From Athripsodes cinereus (Eukaryota; Arthropoda; Insecta; Trichoptera; Leptoceridae), in assembly GCA_947579605.1 (NCBI GenBank), contig OX388312.1, positions 18,189,313 through 18,253,312 of the forward strand: 64,000 bases of DNA, read 5' to 3'. Under the pieces are notes generated by a model. That model saw nothing but the letters and a program-made list of their open reading frames with translations, made no database searches and was not told the DNA's origin. Positions 22,177 to 32,219 of this stretch are shown here, one piece after another. The position numbers and the translations under genes were made by a program. How positions within the stretch are numbered: position 1 is the stretch's first letter; every line of letters starts with the position of its first letter.

Positions 22177-22931
22177 ATGGGTTAAAAATGAATGTCGCGA
22201 AGACGAAAGTAATGGTGTTTGAAAGAGAGAGTGAAAGAACGGTATGTGAAATAAAGGTTGACGATGAATGTTTAGAGCAAGTGAATGAGTATGGAAGTGA
22301 GGGATGGAAGATTTGATAAGGACATTGAAAGAAGAAAAGTCGCCGGTGCTAGAGTGAATGGTGCACTTCGACCCATTGTTAGCAATAGCAGTGTGTCGAA
22401 CATGGCAAAAATGCTAGTGCACAATACCATTCTGGTACCGACACTTATGTATGCAAGCGAAACTTGGACGTGGTTGAAAAAGGATGAGAGTGGAATAAAT
22501 GCTGTGGAGATGCGTTCACTGAGAAGAATGGTTGGTAAAACGTTGCGAGATAGAGTGAAGAATGAGGATATCAGGAGAATGAGCGGATGTGAGAGGAGTG
22601 TTGTGGACAGAATGCGTGTAAACAAGTTGAGATGGTTTGGACATGTTGAGCGAATGCAAGATGATAGGATGACGAAGAGGATGTATTTATCTGAAAGAAG
22701 GGGTGTGAGGAAGCGCGGACGTCCAAGAACCACGTGGCTTGATCACGTGGACCAAATTCTTAAGGACGGACGCGTGCTGAGTAAGAGAAATCGGCGTGCA
22801 TGTATGAGAAACTGGATGAATGTAGAGGAAGCGAAAGAAGTATGTAAGGATAGATCTATATGGCGTTCCGTTCTCTCTGCCTACCCCTCCTGGGACATGG
22901 CGTGAGGGTATAGTAATAGTAGTAGTAGTAG
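22177..22931 (+). mobile_element. 5'-truncated LINE (TAG-tail family) with 9-bp TSD
   Basis: TTATTACAG is duplicated at 22168-22176 and 22932-22940. The 3' end is GGCGTGAGGGTATAG followed by TAG repeats. The insertion contains only the downstream part of the LINE protein. Other copies of the family are at 12245, 26686, 46615, 48445 and 51960. Confidence 0.85.
22180..22905 (+). pseudogene. LINE reverse transcriptase C-terminal part, one frameshift
   Basis: The first frame encodes GLKMNVAKTKVMVFERE and then DDECLEQVNEY, the thumb-side block of a LINE polymerase. It breaks at about 22290. From 22297 another frame continues through RDGRFDKDIERR, LMYASETWTWLKKDE, LRRMVGKTLRDRVK, NKLRWFGHVERM, GRPRTTWLDHVDQ, NWMNVEEAKEVCKDRS and WRSVLSAYPSWDMA to TGA at 22903-22905. 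The frameshift removes a short YLGS-type stretch. Confidence 0.8.
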
Positions 22932-23174
22932 TTATTACAGTGTTAATTCAGTTTTAATTGTTAATTTAGTTTTGAATATATTAATAATAACGATTGCTTT
23001 AGAATATATTTGTGCGTCAACCGTTTCAAATAATCTTCCTTCAATTCCTCTACTTATTTTATCTCAACGAGAACTTCATTTAAATTTTATTTATACTGAT
23101 GTTAAAAATTAGGTTACTAAACATACAAGTGATACAATTCTAGATGATGAAATACCCCGCAAAACATCGTTTTT

Positions 23175-23271
23175 TTATAGTTTTTTTTCGACGTGTAGTA
23201 ATTTATAGTTTTTTATAGTTTTTTTTCGATGTGTAGTAATTTATAGTTTTTTTTTCGATGTGTAGTAATTT
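23175..23271. repeat. short minisatellite, about three units
   Basis: Three tandem units of about 30 bases, each TTATAG, a T run, CGAYGTGTAGTAATT. Unit length varies with the T run. Directly left of a SINE-like copy. Confidence 0.65.
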
Positions 23272-23281
23272 TATTTTGTTT

Positions 23282-23492
23282 AGCATCCGACAAAGAATTA
23301 GTCTCTCACTTTTACCGTAAATTTTCGAGAGTCCTGTAAAAAGCAGGTGTTCGAAAGATAAATACATTTAATTCATGAATTTAACGATGAGGTTAGCTAC
23401 CCATCCTATATGTCTTATTTTTTTGGCACGAAGAGGACAGCTTGCATGTTTATAACATGCTTCTGGTTTGCTGGCTATCCCTATTCATAACA
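23282..23492 (+). repeat. SINE-like repeat
   Basis: CATCCGACAAAGAATTAGTC, TTTTCGAGAGTCCTGTAAAA, CAGGTGTTCGAAA, TACCCATCCTATATGTC and TTGGCACGAAGAGGACAGCT follow the family order. The tail is lost. Confidence 0.6.
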
Positions 23493-23833
23493 CAGACTGA
23501 CAACCTTGGACCAACGCTTGTTTAAAAGAGTGATATGAAAATATTTTGGAACTAAGATTCGATTGGACCCAATACCAATTTTTCGGTTTAGTTTCTAGTC
23601 TGTGATATCATACGTCAATGATTAGGGGAGGCCCGGGCAAGAAGCATAATGTGGGTAAGAAGAATAATCGATTTTTCTAAATAATCGCAATAGATGGCGC
23701 TTTGATCTGTCGGCCATGATTCCGGCACGTGTTCGGCCACGCCATGACAGTTTGACTAAAACAATACAGGTGCTCGTTTGTTGTTGAGACAAAAAAAAAG
23801 AATTTCTGCAGTTTTCTTACGATTTTTGCAAAG

Positions 23834-24074
23834 GTATGTGTATCAACTTTTTTATTATGTATGTTTTGTTTGTTTATAATATTTTTTTTGTTCGACAGCA
23901 TATTTGTTTAAGTATAATTTGTGATAATAGTTTTTTTCCTAAGCTTCAAATAACATTTGAATCATTTTTGAATCCTAATAATGGCATCGTGGGCAAAACG
24001 AATATGGGCAAAAGGAATAGTTATCCGTTTTGCCCGGTAAAAGAATGTTCACTTATTTCGGATATCTTTTTCAG
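23834..24074 (+). other. candidate 5' UTR intron of the pogo transposase
   Basis: GCAAAG/GTATGTGT at 23834 is a good donor and CTTTTTCAG at 24066-24074 a good acceptor directly before the chosen ATG. The intron would span 241 bases and contain three of the GGGCAAAACG-type words. Not proven without a transcript. Confidence 0.4.
23991..24037. promoter_or_regulatory. pogo subterminal repeats, left group
   Basis: GGGCAAAACG (23991-24000), GGGCAAAAGG (24006-24015) and the inverted ATCCGTTTTGCCCGG (24023-24037) repeat the word found at the element's right terminus. They are candidate binding sites for the transposase DNA-binding domains. Confidence 0.5.
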
Positions 24075-25829
24075 ATGGTATTCAAATATAAAAGAAAAAC
24101 TGCGAGAGCATCGTGGTCAGAAGAATCGCTAGAGCGAGCTATAAAATTGGTTAAAGAAGAAGGAAAATCTATAAATTCTGCCGCAAAAGAATTAGGAATT
24201 CCTTTTACTACTTTACATCGACACCTAAAATCAGGAAGTGTCTCGAAAAAATTGGGCAGATATATACCTGTTTTCACGCCAGAACAAGAGGAAGATCTGT
24301 GTGCATATTTAAAAAAATTAGACAGTCTTTTCTTTGGATTGACTCGTTCAGAATTTTTAGGTCTAGTGTTTGAGTATGCCAGAAAAAATAATATTACTCA
24401 TCCGTTTAAAAATGGCAAAGCTGGTGATGATTGGTTTGCTGGGTTTAAGCGCCGACACCCAGAAATTGTCCTACGAGCACCCGAACCGACATCATTGGCA
24501 AGAACTCGAGGTTTCAACAGGCCTCAGGTGGAATTATTTTATAAAAATTTTTGGGACTTAGTAGAAAAATACAAATTTGATGCGACTACAATTTATAACA
24601 TGGACGAAACAGGTGTTAAGAGCAGCACGAGTCGACCGCCAAAAGTTTTATCGATAAAAGGTAAAAGGCAAGTTGGAGTAGTCAGCAGTGCCGAAAGAGG
24701 TCAACTTACCACTGTTATTTGCTGCTGTAATGCAGCTGGCACGTATGTTCCACCTTTTTTCATATTTGCCCGAAAAAGAATGCAAGAGAGGCTATTGGAT
24801 GGCGCTCCTCCGGGCTCGCAAGCTACAGTCAGTGACAATGGTTGGGTAAACGGAGAAGCTTTTTTAAACTGGCTTAAATTTTTCGCTGATACAGTCCGTC
24901 CAAACGAAAACAGGAAGATACTACTACTGCTCGACAATCATGAGTCCCACAAATATTATCCAGCTTTGGAATTCGCATCGAAAAATAATATTATATTTTT
25001 ATCTTTTGCACCCCACACCACGGATCGTATGCAACCACTGGATGTTGCCGTGTATGGACCGCTGAAAAAATATTTTGAGCAAGAGATAAATACATTTCAA
25101 AAATCACACCCAGGACGAATTGTGAACCAATATGACATGGCTAAATTGTTCGGAGGAGCATACGTCAAAAGCGCTTCAGTCCAGAATGCAGTAAATGGAT
25201 TTAAGAAACCAGGAATATGGCCGTACGATCCGAACGTTTTTGGAGATGAAGATTACGCTCCTTCAACAATGACTGATCGTCCTCTGAATGAAGCTCAAAG
25301 CTCTTTGGATGATACTCCATGCAACTCAGCATCATCTGTTGTACCCCACTCTCCCACAGACCTTGTATCAACACAGAATTTGATGACGGATCTTTCTGCA
25401 AAGGAAAACCCCGAACAATGTACAACACCTATACCTGATCCAATCCTGGAACAAGGACCGTTGCAAGCTCCTGTAGCAAATCTTACACCATTACAGATCA
25501 GACCCATACCAACAATGGCTGCTCCCAAAACAAATCGCAAAAATAAGAGACAAAAATCGGAGATATTAACATCAACTCCAGTTAAAGCTGAGCAAGCTGC
25601 TAAATATATAAAAGTAAATAAAAAGAAGACCAATATATCTGAATTAGCAAGTTCCAGCAAAATTAAGAAGAATAAGATAAAGAAGACTGAATTACCAGGT
25701 CGCAGCCAAACTAAAAGGACAAAGACATCTTCCAAAGCTAAAACTAAAGCTGATTTATTTTGTTTGGTGTGTGCCGAGAAATATACTGAACCGCTTGTTG
25801 AAGATTGGATTCAGTGTAGCCAGTGCTAA
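24075..25829 (+). CDS. pogo-family transposase, PHD finger truncated by a stop codon
   Basis: Start chosen at ATG 24075 (MVFKYKRKTARASW) because homologues begin there; the frame is also open 15 codons upstream from 24030. 584 residues to TAA 25827-25829. A psq-type helix-turn-helix (RAIKLVKEEGKSINSAAKELGI) is followed by a CENP-B-type DNA-binding domain (FTPEQEEDL through DDWFAGFKRRHPEI). The DDE domain has Asp in NMDETG, in LLDNHESH and in MQPLDVAVYG (residues 177, 287 and 323 from this start), with 35 residues between the last two: DD35D. A low-complexity Lys/Thr/Pro linker follows. The end (CLVC, CSQC) is the first half of a PHD zinc finger. After the stop the same frame continues 23 codons with WAHENC and CDEC, the second half, to TGA 25899-25901. 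It cuts and pastes the element; whether the truncated protein is active is unknown. Confidence 0.92.
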   Translation: MVFKYKRKTARASWSEESLERAIKLVKEEGKSINSAAKELGIPFTTLHRHLKSGSVSKKLGRYIPVFTPEQEEDLCAYLKKLDSLFFGLTRSEFLGLVFEYARKNNITHPFKNGKAGDDWFAGFKRRHPEIVLRAPEPTSLARTRGFNRPQVELFYKNFWDLVEKYKFDATTIYNMDETGVKSSTSRPPKVLSIKGKRQVGVVSSAERGQLTTVICCCNAAGTYVPPFFIFARKRMQERLLDGAPPGSQATVSDNGWVNGEAFLNWLKFFADTVRPNENRKILLLLDNHESHKYYPALEFASKNNIIFLSFAPHTTDRMQPLDVAVYGPLKKYFEQEINTFQKSHPGRIVNQYDMAKLFGGAYVKSASVQNAVNGFKKPGIWPYDPNVFGDEDYAPSTMTDRPLNEAQSSLDDTPCNSASSVVPHSPTDLVSTQNLMTDLSAKENPEQCTTPIPDPILEQGPLQAPVANLTPLQIRPIPTMAAPKTNRKNKRQKSEILTSTPVKAEQAAKYIKVNKKKTNISELASSSKIKKNKIKKTELPGRSQTKRTKTSSKAKTKADLFCLVCAEKYTEPLVEDWIQCSQC

Positions 25830-25901
25830 AATTGGGCACACGAAAATTGTACATCATACGCAGGTGTTGGAAGTTATTTCTGCGATGAATGCGAAGACTG
25901 A
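25830..25901 (+). pseudogene. second half of the PHD finger, downstream of the stop
   Basis: In frame with the transposase, 23 codons with HENC and FCDEC spacing complete a C4-H-C3 PHD pattern. The separating TAA could come from a single base change. It may instead be read through at low level. Confidence 0.65.
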
Positions 25902-25940
25902 TTGTTTTATTTTATGTTATTCTTTTTGCCCTTATGGCAT

Positions 25941-25975
25941 ATCCGTTTTGCCCGGAGGAGTCGGGCAAAACGGAT
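25941..25975. promoter_or_regulatory. pogo subterminal hairpin, right side
   Basis: ATCCGTTTTGCCCG at 25941-25954 and its exact complement at 25962-25975 enclose a 7-base loop, a perfect 14-bp stem. The word is the same as in the left subterminal group and close to the terminal ATGCGTTTTGCCCGGG. Confidence 0.7.
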
Positions 25976-26685
25976 AATAGATACTTTTTGTTTTTTCTCA
26001 ATTTAAGAGGCAAAATCGTTAGAGTTTAATTTTTTTTTATTGCTGTTTCCAAAGATTATGAAACAAAGTTACAAATTAAAAGTAAAAAGAGTTACATTGA
26101 TTATGAACTTGTATTTTATTTTATCACTCTCCCTTAACATATGCGTTTTGCCCGGGCCTCCCCTACATATTGTAAACTTAATACAAGGATAGATAATTAT
26201 ATAAATTTGTATTATGAAAGATGATATATATTATGTAGAATTTTTATGATTCCATCAGACTGAATACACTTTGTACCTCAAGTACTTTGTTTGTTTTATG
26301 AAGTATTATTATTGACATAATTCATTGGGAATGACTAACACAATAGTAATGCGTCAAAACAAAATACAAAGAGGTTGTAAATTACAACATGAGATTCAAT
26401 TTTATGCGAGGAGAGAACATTGCAAACATAGAAGTCTTGTGTATGGACAGAGTACTACCTTCTACTTTCTTAGTACCTTCACAGCATTCTCCCCAAGTGA
26501 GGTAACCAGTAGATTAATATCATGTAACAAATATGTCATTTATCGTATGGAAATTTATAATTTATATAAAAAGTTAAAACTATTTAAAAGTAAAATAATA
26601 AAAATTTTACATTAAAATATTAAATACTCGTACCTATATATAAATCACTCACCATACACATTATGCACGTAATTCTTGTGGCTTG

Positions 26686-26862
26686 ATCACGTGGATAAAT
26701 TAAAATTCTCAAGAATGGCCGTATGCTAAGTAGGTAAGAGAAATTGTAAAAATGTAGAAGATGCGAAAAAGGTATGCAAGAATAGATTTATATGGCGTTC
26801 CGTTCTCTCTGTCTACCCCACTTGGGGCACGGTGTGAGGGTTTGGAATAGTAGTAAAGTAAT
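26686..26862 (+). mobile_element. decayed LINE fragment (TAG-tail family)
   Basis: TGGCTTGATCACGTGGATAA, ATGGCGTTCCGTTCTCTCTG and CTACCCCACTTGGGGCACGG match the 3' end of the LINE at 22177, with indels, ending in GGAATAGTAGTA. Confidence 0.65.
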
Positions 26863-27823
26863 TATACTGGAATCAATTATATAAATAGCAGAAATATCAT
26901 GACAGCATAATAGTAAAATACTAAGAAATTGAATATATCGAGAGATAGGTACCTATATTGCATTGTTCATGTACAAATAGAAACAATAAAAACGATCATC
27001 CTTTATTCGTATGAATTTCTCGTAATAATTACAGATTGTAGTTGCTACTAGGGTGTCCCACCCTGGGGGGCTGCAGCACGATTCAATTCTGATAATGAAT
27101 TTCCTTGAAGACTAGAAACTTTTCTAACAAACATTATACACGTTTATACTTTATAATGCTGGCATCCAATTATGGTAATCTTGTGTTCTAGCATAGCATA
27201 GTATGTATTATAATTGTTCACTGTTTGGTTAATGTTTTTGTTTTCGTCACCATACGGATGCTGAATTGTTTTAAAATGTGTAACCGAACTATAAAAGAAT
27301 CAAACTGTAACTTCAATTTCATTGTTTGTAAAAATATATACAAATTTATTAGGGCTGTGCAAATGTAAACTTATTAAATGGTCTGCGATAATAAATGTAT
27401 GTAAACTTTTTTATTGAATAGCATTAGTATGTTATTTCGAGGACTTTATTGAATTTTTTAAGCCAATTCTTAAAAATGGGCAATAAAGGATTGGTAATTC
27501 ATAAAATAATTTGATTAAAATCATTTGATTCAATACGAATTGGTTTTGATAAAAAAATGAATTAGGAATTGTAAATTTGATTAACTGGAAAATGTCTACG
27601 CCTGACAAATTATTTTAAGAAGACTTCGTAGACACTTCTACATATTTTTGGCACTATCTTTAGCTGTATTATATCCAAGTACCTACTCGCAATTTATTTT
27701 GCAGTAGCTTGGTAAATATTCATTACATTTAACGAGTAATATATAGAATATTCAATAAATTCTAATCTTTGTAATTTTTTATAGATAGATAGAATTTTTT
27801 TAAGGTAGGTATATTAATTTCCC
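26863..27823. other. gene-free stretch
   Basis: AT-rich. A small GC-rich patch, CTAGGGTGTCCCACCCTGGG at about 27049-27068, is self-complementary. Nothing else is recognised. Confidence 0.35.
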
Positions 27824-28046
27824 AAGACCAAATATATCGAATGTATAATCAGAAAAATAATATAAAATTTTAGTATGTAGGTAATAATACAAAGTAGATA
27901 GATCCGGTTGAAACTAAAGATATGTGGATAAATATATCGAATATATATATTAAGACCAAATATATCGAATGTATAATCAGAAAAATAATATAAAATTTTA
28001 GTATGTAGGTAATAATACAAAGTAGATAGATCCTGTTGAAACTAAA
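27824..28046. repeat. recent duplication, 95-bp copies at 128-bp spacing
   Basis: The sequence from AAGACCAAATATATCGAATG to GTTGAAACTAAA at 27824-27918 is repeated at 27952-28046 with one C/T difference. The spacer contains further ATATATCGAATAT words, so the copies may have arisen by slippage or unequal exchange. Confidence 0.85.
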
Positions 28047-29609
28047 ATTGATTGTTAGTAAAAAAAAAACTTATTTGCCACCCCTACAGTATAAAATAAT
28101 TTGTATTTTTTCTATGTATATAAAAAAACACAATGCAATGAAATGGTGTTTACTTGCATATTTATATAACAAGGGAAAAGATTCATTTGGCAGATTTCTG
28201 ACGAATTGTTCCTACTGTGATGCCTGATCACAATACAACATTCTTCTACATCCTAAATATTATTATTAGTATACATGACTACAGGTCCCTCGCTGTGAGA
28301 ACGTGCTAACATTGTTTCATTGTGCACCCTGAATAATACCATCTTGATGAGCTTTTATTTTCTAATGTATTTCAATTTTAAAAAGTCTATTGTTTTTCGT
28401 AAATAATATAATCTTGTGCCCCGAGATTTGGAAATCAAAATAAAAATGTGTTTGTGAAAAAAATAAATTATTTTAAAACAAAACAATATATGAATGGACT
28501 TGTGCAATATTGAGATATAAGTTGTACAATAATGTTATAAAAACATGTGTTGAGAATAAAAAAAACACGCATATGCAAGTATAAAAAATAAACCATTGTT
28601 ATGTTCGAGTACATCTAAAATATACTTACAAAAATGTGGAATATGTAATTTGTATTTCATATTCGACACCAATTCATTGTAGTGTCAGCAATTTTATAGT
28701 AGATCATTACAATATAAATATATGTTTATATATCGATGATAAGATTTCACATAAGTTGGTTGTGGAATAAACTAGAGGAAGAATATACCTACGAAGAAGT
28801 CGTAAAGGTAAAAACTATAATATGTTTAATGCAATGAATCTGAATTTGAAATAAACTCGCATACTCCCCCACAGAAAGAAATATACTAATGTCATGATAA
28901 TGATTACTTAATATTATTTTAAGTGTGTTTTGCCCTTGTTCCTTTTGATTTAATTTTTTATCGAGTAGGTAAGTAAATTTCTAGGCCATTTCAGAGATTT
29001 GTAAGACTTTCAATATTAGAATTGTAAAACATATTCAGGTATTTCAGATTCAGACTTCTAAGTTGTGCAATTTGTTAGTTTGTTAAAATACCGTAATGTG
29101 TTTACACGGTTGCGATCAGGTGATGGTTCTTGTTGATGGAATGTGATGCATCCATCAGTTATCTACTGCAATTGGTATTCACCTCAGCAGGTGGGCCTTG
29201 TGTAAGGATCTCATCCATCAAACTGATCATCATTGATCAGTCCTCCTTGCATGACATGCATTGTTGGACTTTGTCATTGTGAAACAACTTTTTTACTAAA
29301 CTCTTTCTGTCAATGCTAGAAGGCTCGCGTGTATACCAACAGTTGTATAACAGATAGGTACTACTTTACAAGAGAAGATCTTGGAAATGATATCGAAAGA
29401 ATTATTTTATTTTAATCGTTGTCATGGTTTTGTAAAGGTAACGTATCTATATTATTATTAAGATATCAATGTTATTTTAATATTTTGGGTGAAATAGTAA
29501 AGTTGAAAGGCGGATAGTGACACGAATATAGATTTTATACGATGATTAAATTATTTAATAGAAATATAAGAGTTTCAATACAAAAATATGCCTACTTACA
29601 TAATATGCC
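28047..29609. other. gene-free stretch
   Basis: AT-rich sequence with no element I can name. The segment 29100-29280 (GGTGATGGTTCTTGTTGATG, AACTGATCATCATTGATCAG) is richer in GC and has short inverted words, but no protein match. Confidence 0.35.
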
Positions 29610-29732
29610 ATTATGGCATCTCCCACAAATGGTGTAGTTTACATGGTAATAAGCTTTTCCTCTTTGTGGCATAAAAACATTCAAAATGGGCTACGTACCT
29701 CGTCACTGAATGAATCATGTTAAATGGTATAC
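29610..29732 (-). repeat. SINE-like repeat, 3' part
   Basis: Minus-strand copy: CCATTATGGCATCTCCCACA, CTCTTTGTGGCAT and CATTCAAAATGGGCTACGTA correspond to the family's 3' half. Confidence 0.5.
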
Positions 29733-29904
29733 TTATACAAATAATGTAAGTAATAAAGAAGGGTGGCATATTTTTCTCCTCTCATTATGTGACCAAAATA
29801 TGAAGTTTTACGGAACTTGATTGTTGTGAACAATTCTCTACGTGCATTTGCTCTACGTAGGTAATACTTCAATGTTACTTGTCACGTCAGTCCAAGATAT
29901 TCCT

Positions 29905-30115
29905 AACATCCTAAAACTGATCGTAGAAGGGAAGATTGAGGGCCGTAGAGGGGTTGGAAGAAGGCGGCTTTCCTGGCTCCAAAACATTCAGGAGTGGACC
30001 GGGATGAGAGGTGTGGAGGAGCTGTTTCATTATGTCCAAAACAGGAAGGATTTCTTCCAGGTGGTCGTCAACGTCGGGGGGAGCCGACAAGACACGTAGA
30101 GAAGAAAAAGAAGAA
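29905..30115 (+). mobile_element. LINE C-terminal fragment (GKIEGRRG family)
   Basis: The frame encodes LIVEGKIEGRRGVGRRRLSW, LQNIQEWTG and NRKDFFQVVVNV, a recognisable LINE C-terminus, then a GAAGAAAAAG-type tail. A decayed relative is at 39112-39270. Ends and duplication are unclear. Confidence 0.65.
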
Positions 30116-30947
30116 TAAAGAAGGATATAATCACCGAAAGCCATCAAGAGACATCAACGCAGAATATAATGCTTTGGCGAAATAGGATCTGGAAAGCCGA
30201 CCCCTAGTAAAATAGAAACAGACCAAAATACGGTAAAATACCTAATACATGTTATACAAAATACATTCACAAAATCCAATTTGTAGACTTTCTACAAGAG
30301 TTGCTTCAATAATTATACTCTATCACGTTCTCTGACGATTGTAATTAATTCCCTTGATTCACATTATTACCATTCACGATCCTCACACGTCTACAAAGTA
30401 CAATTGTGTTTGTGATGAATTTGTGTTCTCATGTTTTTTTTTTCTTATATGGAAGTATCTTTAAAACCTGCTGCTAATAAAAATCAATACATTTAAACAC
30501 ATTTACAACCGTGTTAGTTTACACTTAACACTAACAACAAATCACTATAAATCAGTTGTTCGTGATACAGACACCTATCATCTCACGTAAGAAACACAAT
30601 ATATCTACTATCTTAACAAGAATTCTACATAGAGTAACATAAATAGCTTTATAGTTTATACTAGCACCTCCATAAAATCTAGTCCAACCGTAGACAGAAT
30701 CAGAAATCACTCACTAGTGATTGCAGAATTACCTAATTACTAATTAGAGAAGTTAACTAAGGCAGTCGTTAAGTTCTTTGGATGGACTTTTGAACAGACG
30801 TTTATAAAAAAATGTTTACCAATAAGTTTACCTATGTATACATATATTCTGAAATGATTGCCTATTAATTTTGAATCACAATGATTTTGGTTAAATAATG
30901 TGATCATAATAGTACAACCTTACATAATTCAAGGGATTTAACTTCTT

Positions 30948-31090
30948 CTATTCAGCGATGAGGTATGTTACCTATCCTTTTCTTTTTTATCCTAAATTTC
31001 TGGACTTTTATTGACACGAAGATGACGAATTCCATGTTTATTACATGCAGTTAGTCCACTTTACCTATATCTGCGAAGTGTACCAATTAC
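30948..31090 (+). repeat. SINE-like repeat, 3' part, old
   Basis: TTCAGCGATGAGGTATGTTA, TTGACACGAAGATGACG and TGTTTATTACATGCAGTTAG match the family in order. Confidence 0.5.
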
Positions 31091-31754
31091 CTACGAATAG
31101 CTAAAATTTGTTTAATATTGGGTTTAATCTTGGTTTTAAAGAATATATTTTGTTCAACCTTTCATACGTATATTTTGCTTACGGGTTAAATATATTTTTT
31201 CTTACAAGTATTCTTACTGTCCTTTGGGTCGCTTGTATAAAAAAGATGGAGTTTCTACAAATTTCAGACAAATAGGAGTCCTCGACCTCTGAGATCTCTG
31301 AATGTACAGGGTTTCTTTCAACTATTTTCGAATGATATAATATATCCAAATGTTGGTGAATTTTGGTATATGCCAACATTTATAGGTACCTACTCTAGAA
31401 TATAGATATGCGAAATAATAATATGTGCATCTTATTAGTCGAAATAAGCATCTAAATATATAAATCCTATGCCTTATAACACTATAGTCCTTCTTCAAAG
31501 GTGAGTCATAAACATTCCTGTGGGTCAAGTTTTAATTATTATTACATCAATGATTTAAAGAATTTACAAGCTAAAGTTGGTATGAAGAAAATGGTCTGAG
31601 ATTTATAATAACATTATGGACCTACTGCTGAGATATGCCTATCTAACTACCTATATCTAATAAATTATATAACCCTTGTAAGCACGTAATTATACCTACA
31701 TATAATAAATAATTGTATATATAGATACTTATGGGAATATAACTCCATGGACTT

Positions 31755-31865
31755 GGAATGAAAAGGATTTTCACTCTTTTCTATAAGTTTTCGAGTGTTC
31801 TGTAAAAGACAGGTAAAATATCACGAATAAGACGTTCAACATAATATTCTATTTAGAGATGAGTT
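31755..31865 (+). repeat. SINE-like repeat, 5' part, old
   Basis: TCACTCTTTTCTATAAGTTT, TCGAGTGTTCTGTAAAAGAC and TATCACGAATAAGACG match the 5' half of the family; a possible tail (ACCATCACGATATGTC) follows in opposite orientation near 31882. Confidence 0.45.
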
Positions 31866-31914
31866 GACTTATTTATCTACACCATCACGATATGTCTAAC
31901 AAGAGAAGTAATAA

Positions 31915-32095
31915 CAATACTAAACTTTATTGGACAAAATATTATTTAAACAAAAATAATAAGCAGTAATATAGGATTACAAGATGGCATATACAAAAAA
32001 AAATCCACAATGGGCAAGTTTATCGCAGATTCGTGATATCTTCCAACTAACCTTGTGCACAATAAAAATAAGATATTCCAGACTTGGTGTGAGAC
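31915..32095 (-). repeat. LINE 3'-end-like sequence
   Basis: CTAAACTTTATTGGACAAAA, GGGCAAGTTTATCGCAGATT and GTGATATCTTCCAACTAACC resemble the 3' ends at 16400 and 39990, and more closely a piece at about 50205-50295 (GTGATATCTTCCAACTAGCC). Minus-strand orientation is inferred. Confidence 0.4.
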
Positions 32096-32219
32096 TTTTT
32101 TAATTATATGAAAAAATATATAAAACTTGGTAATATGGTATTAAAAATTATAAATTTATCTAATCTTATGAAAAAAAAATGTTTCATGCATACCTAGTTC
32201 TCAATATATATATACCTAT

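Larger units (their letters stand above)
23625..26163 (+). mobile_element. pogo-type DNA transposon (Tc1/mariner superfamily), 2539 bp
   Basis: The ends are 16-bp perfect inverted repeats, GGGGAGGCCCGGGCAA at 23625-23640 and its complement at 26148-26163, with weaker similarity further in. They are flanked by TA at 23623-23624 and 26164-26165, the duplication made by this superfamily. One transposase gene fills the middle. Intact ends and a nearly full gene suggest recent activity or mobilisation. Confidence 0.9.

Noticed and set aside
22272..22733. Minus-strand 153-codon frame opposite the TAG-tail LINE
   Set aside because: Antisense shadow of the LINE coding region.
25295..25735. Minus-strand 146-codon frame opposite the pogo transposase
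   Set aside because: Antisense shadow of the low-complexity linker of the transposase.
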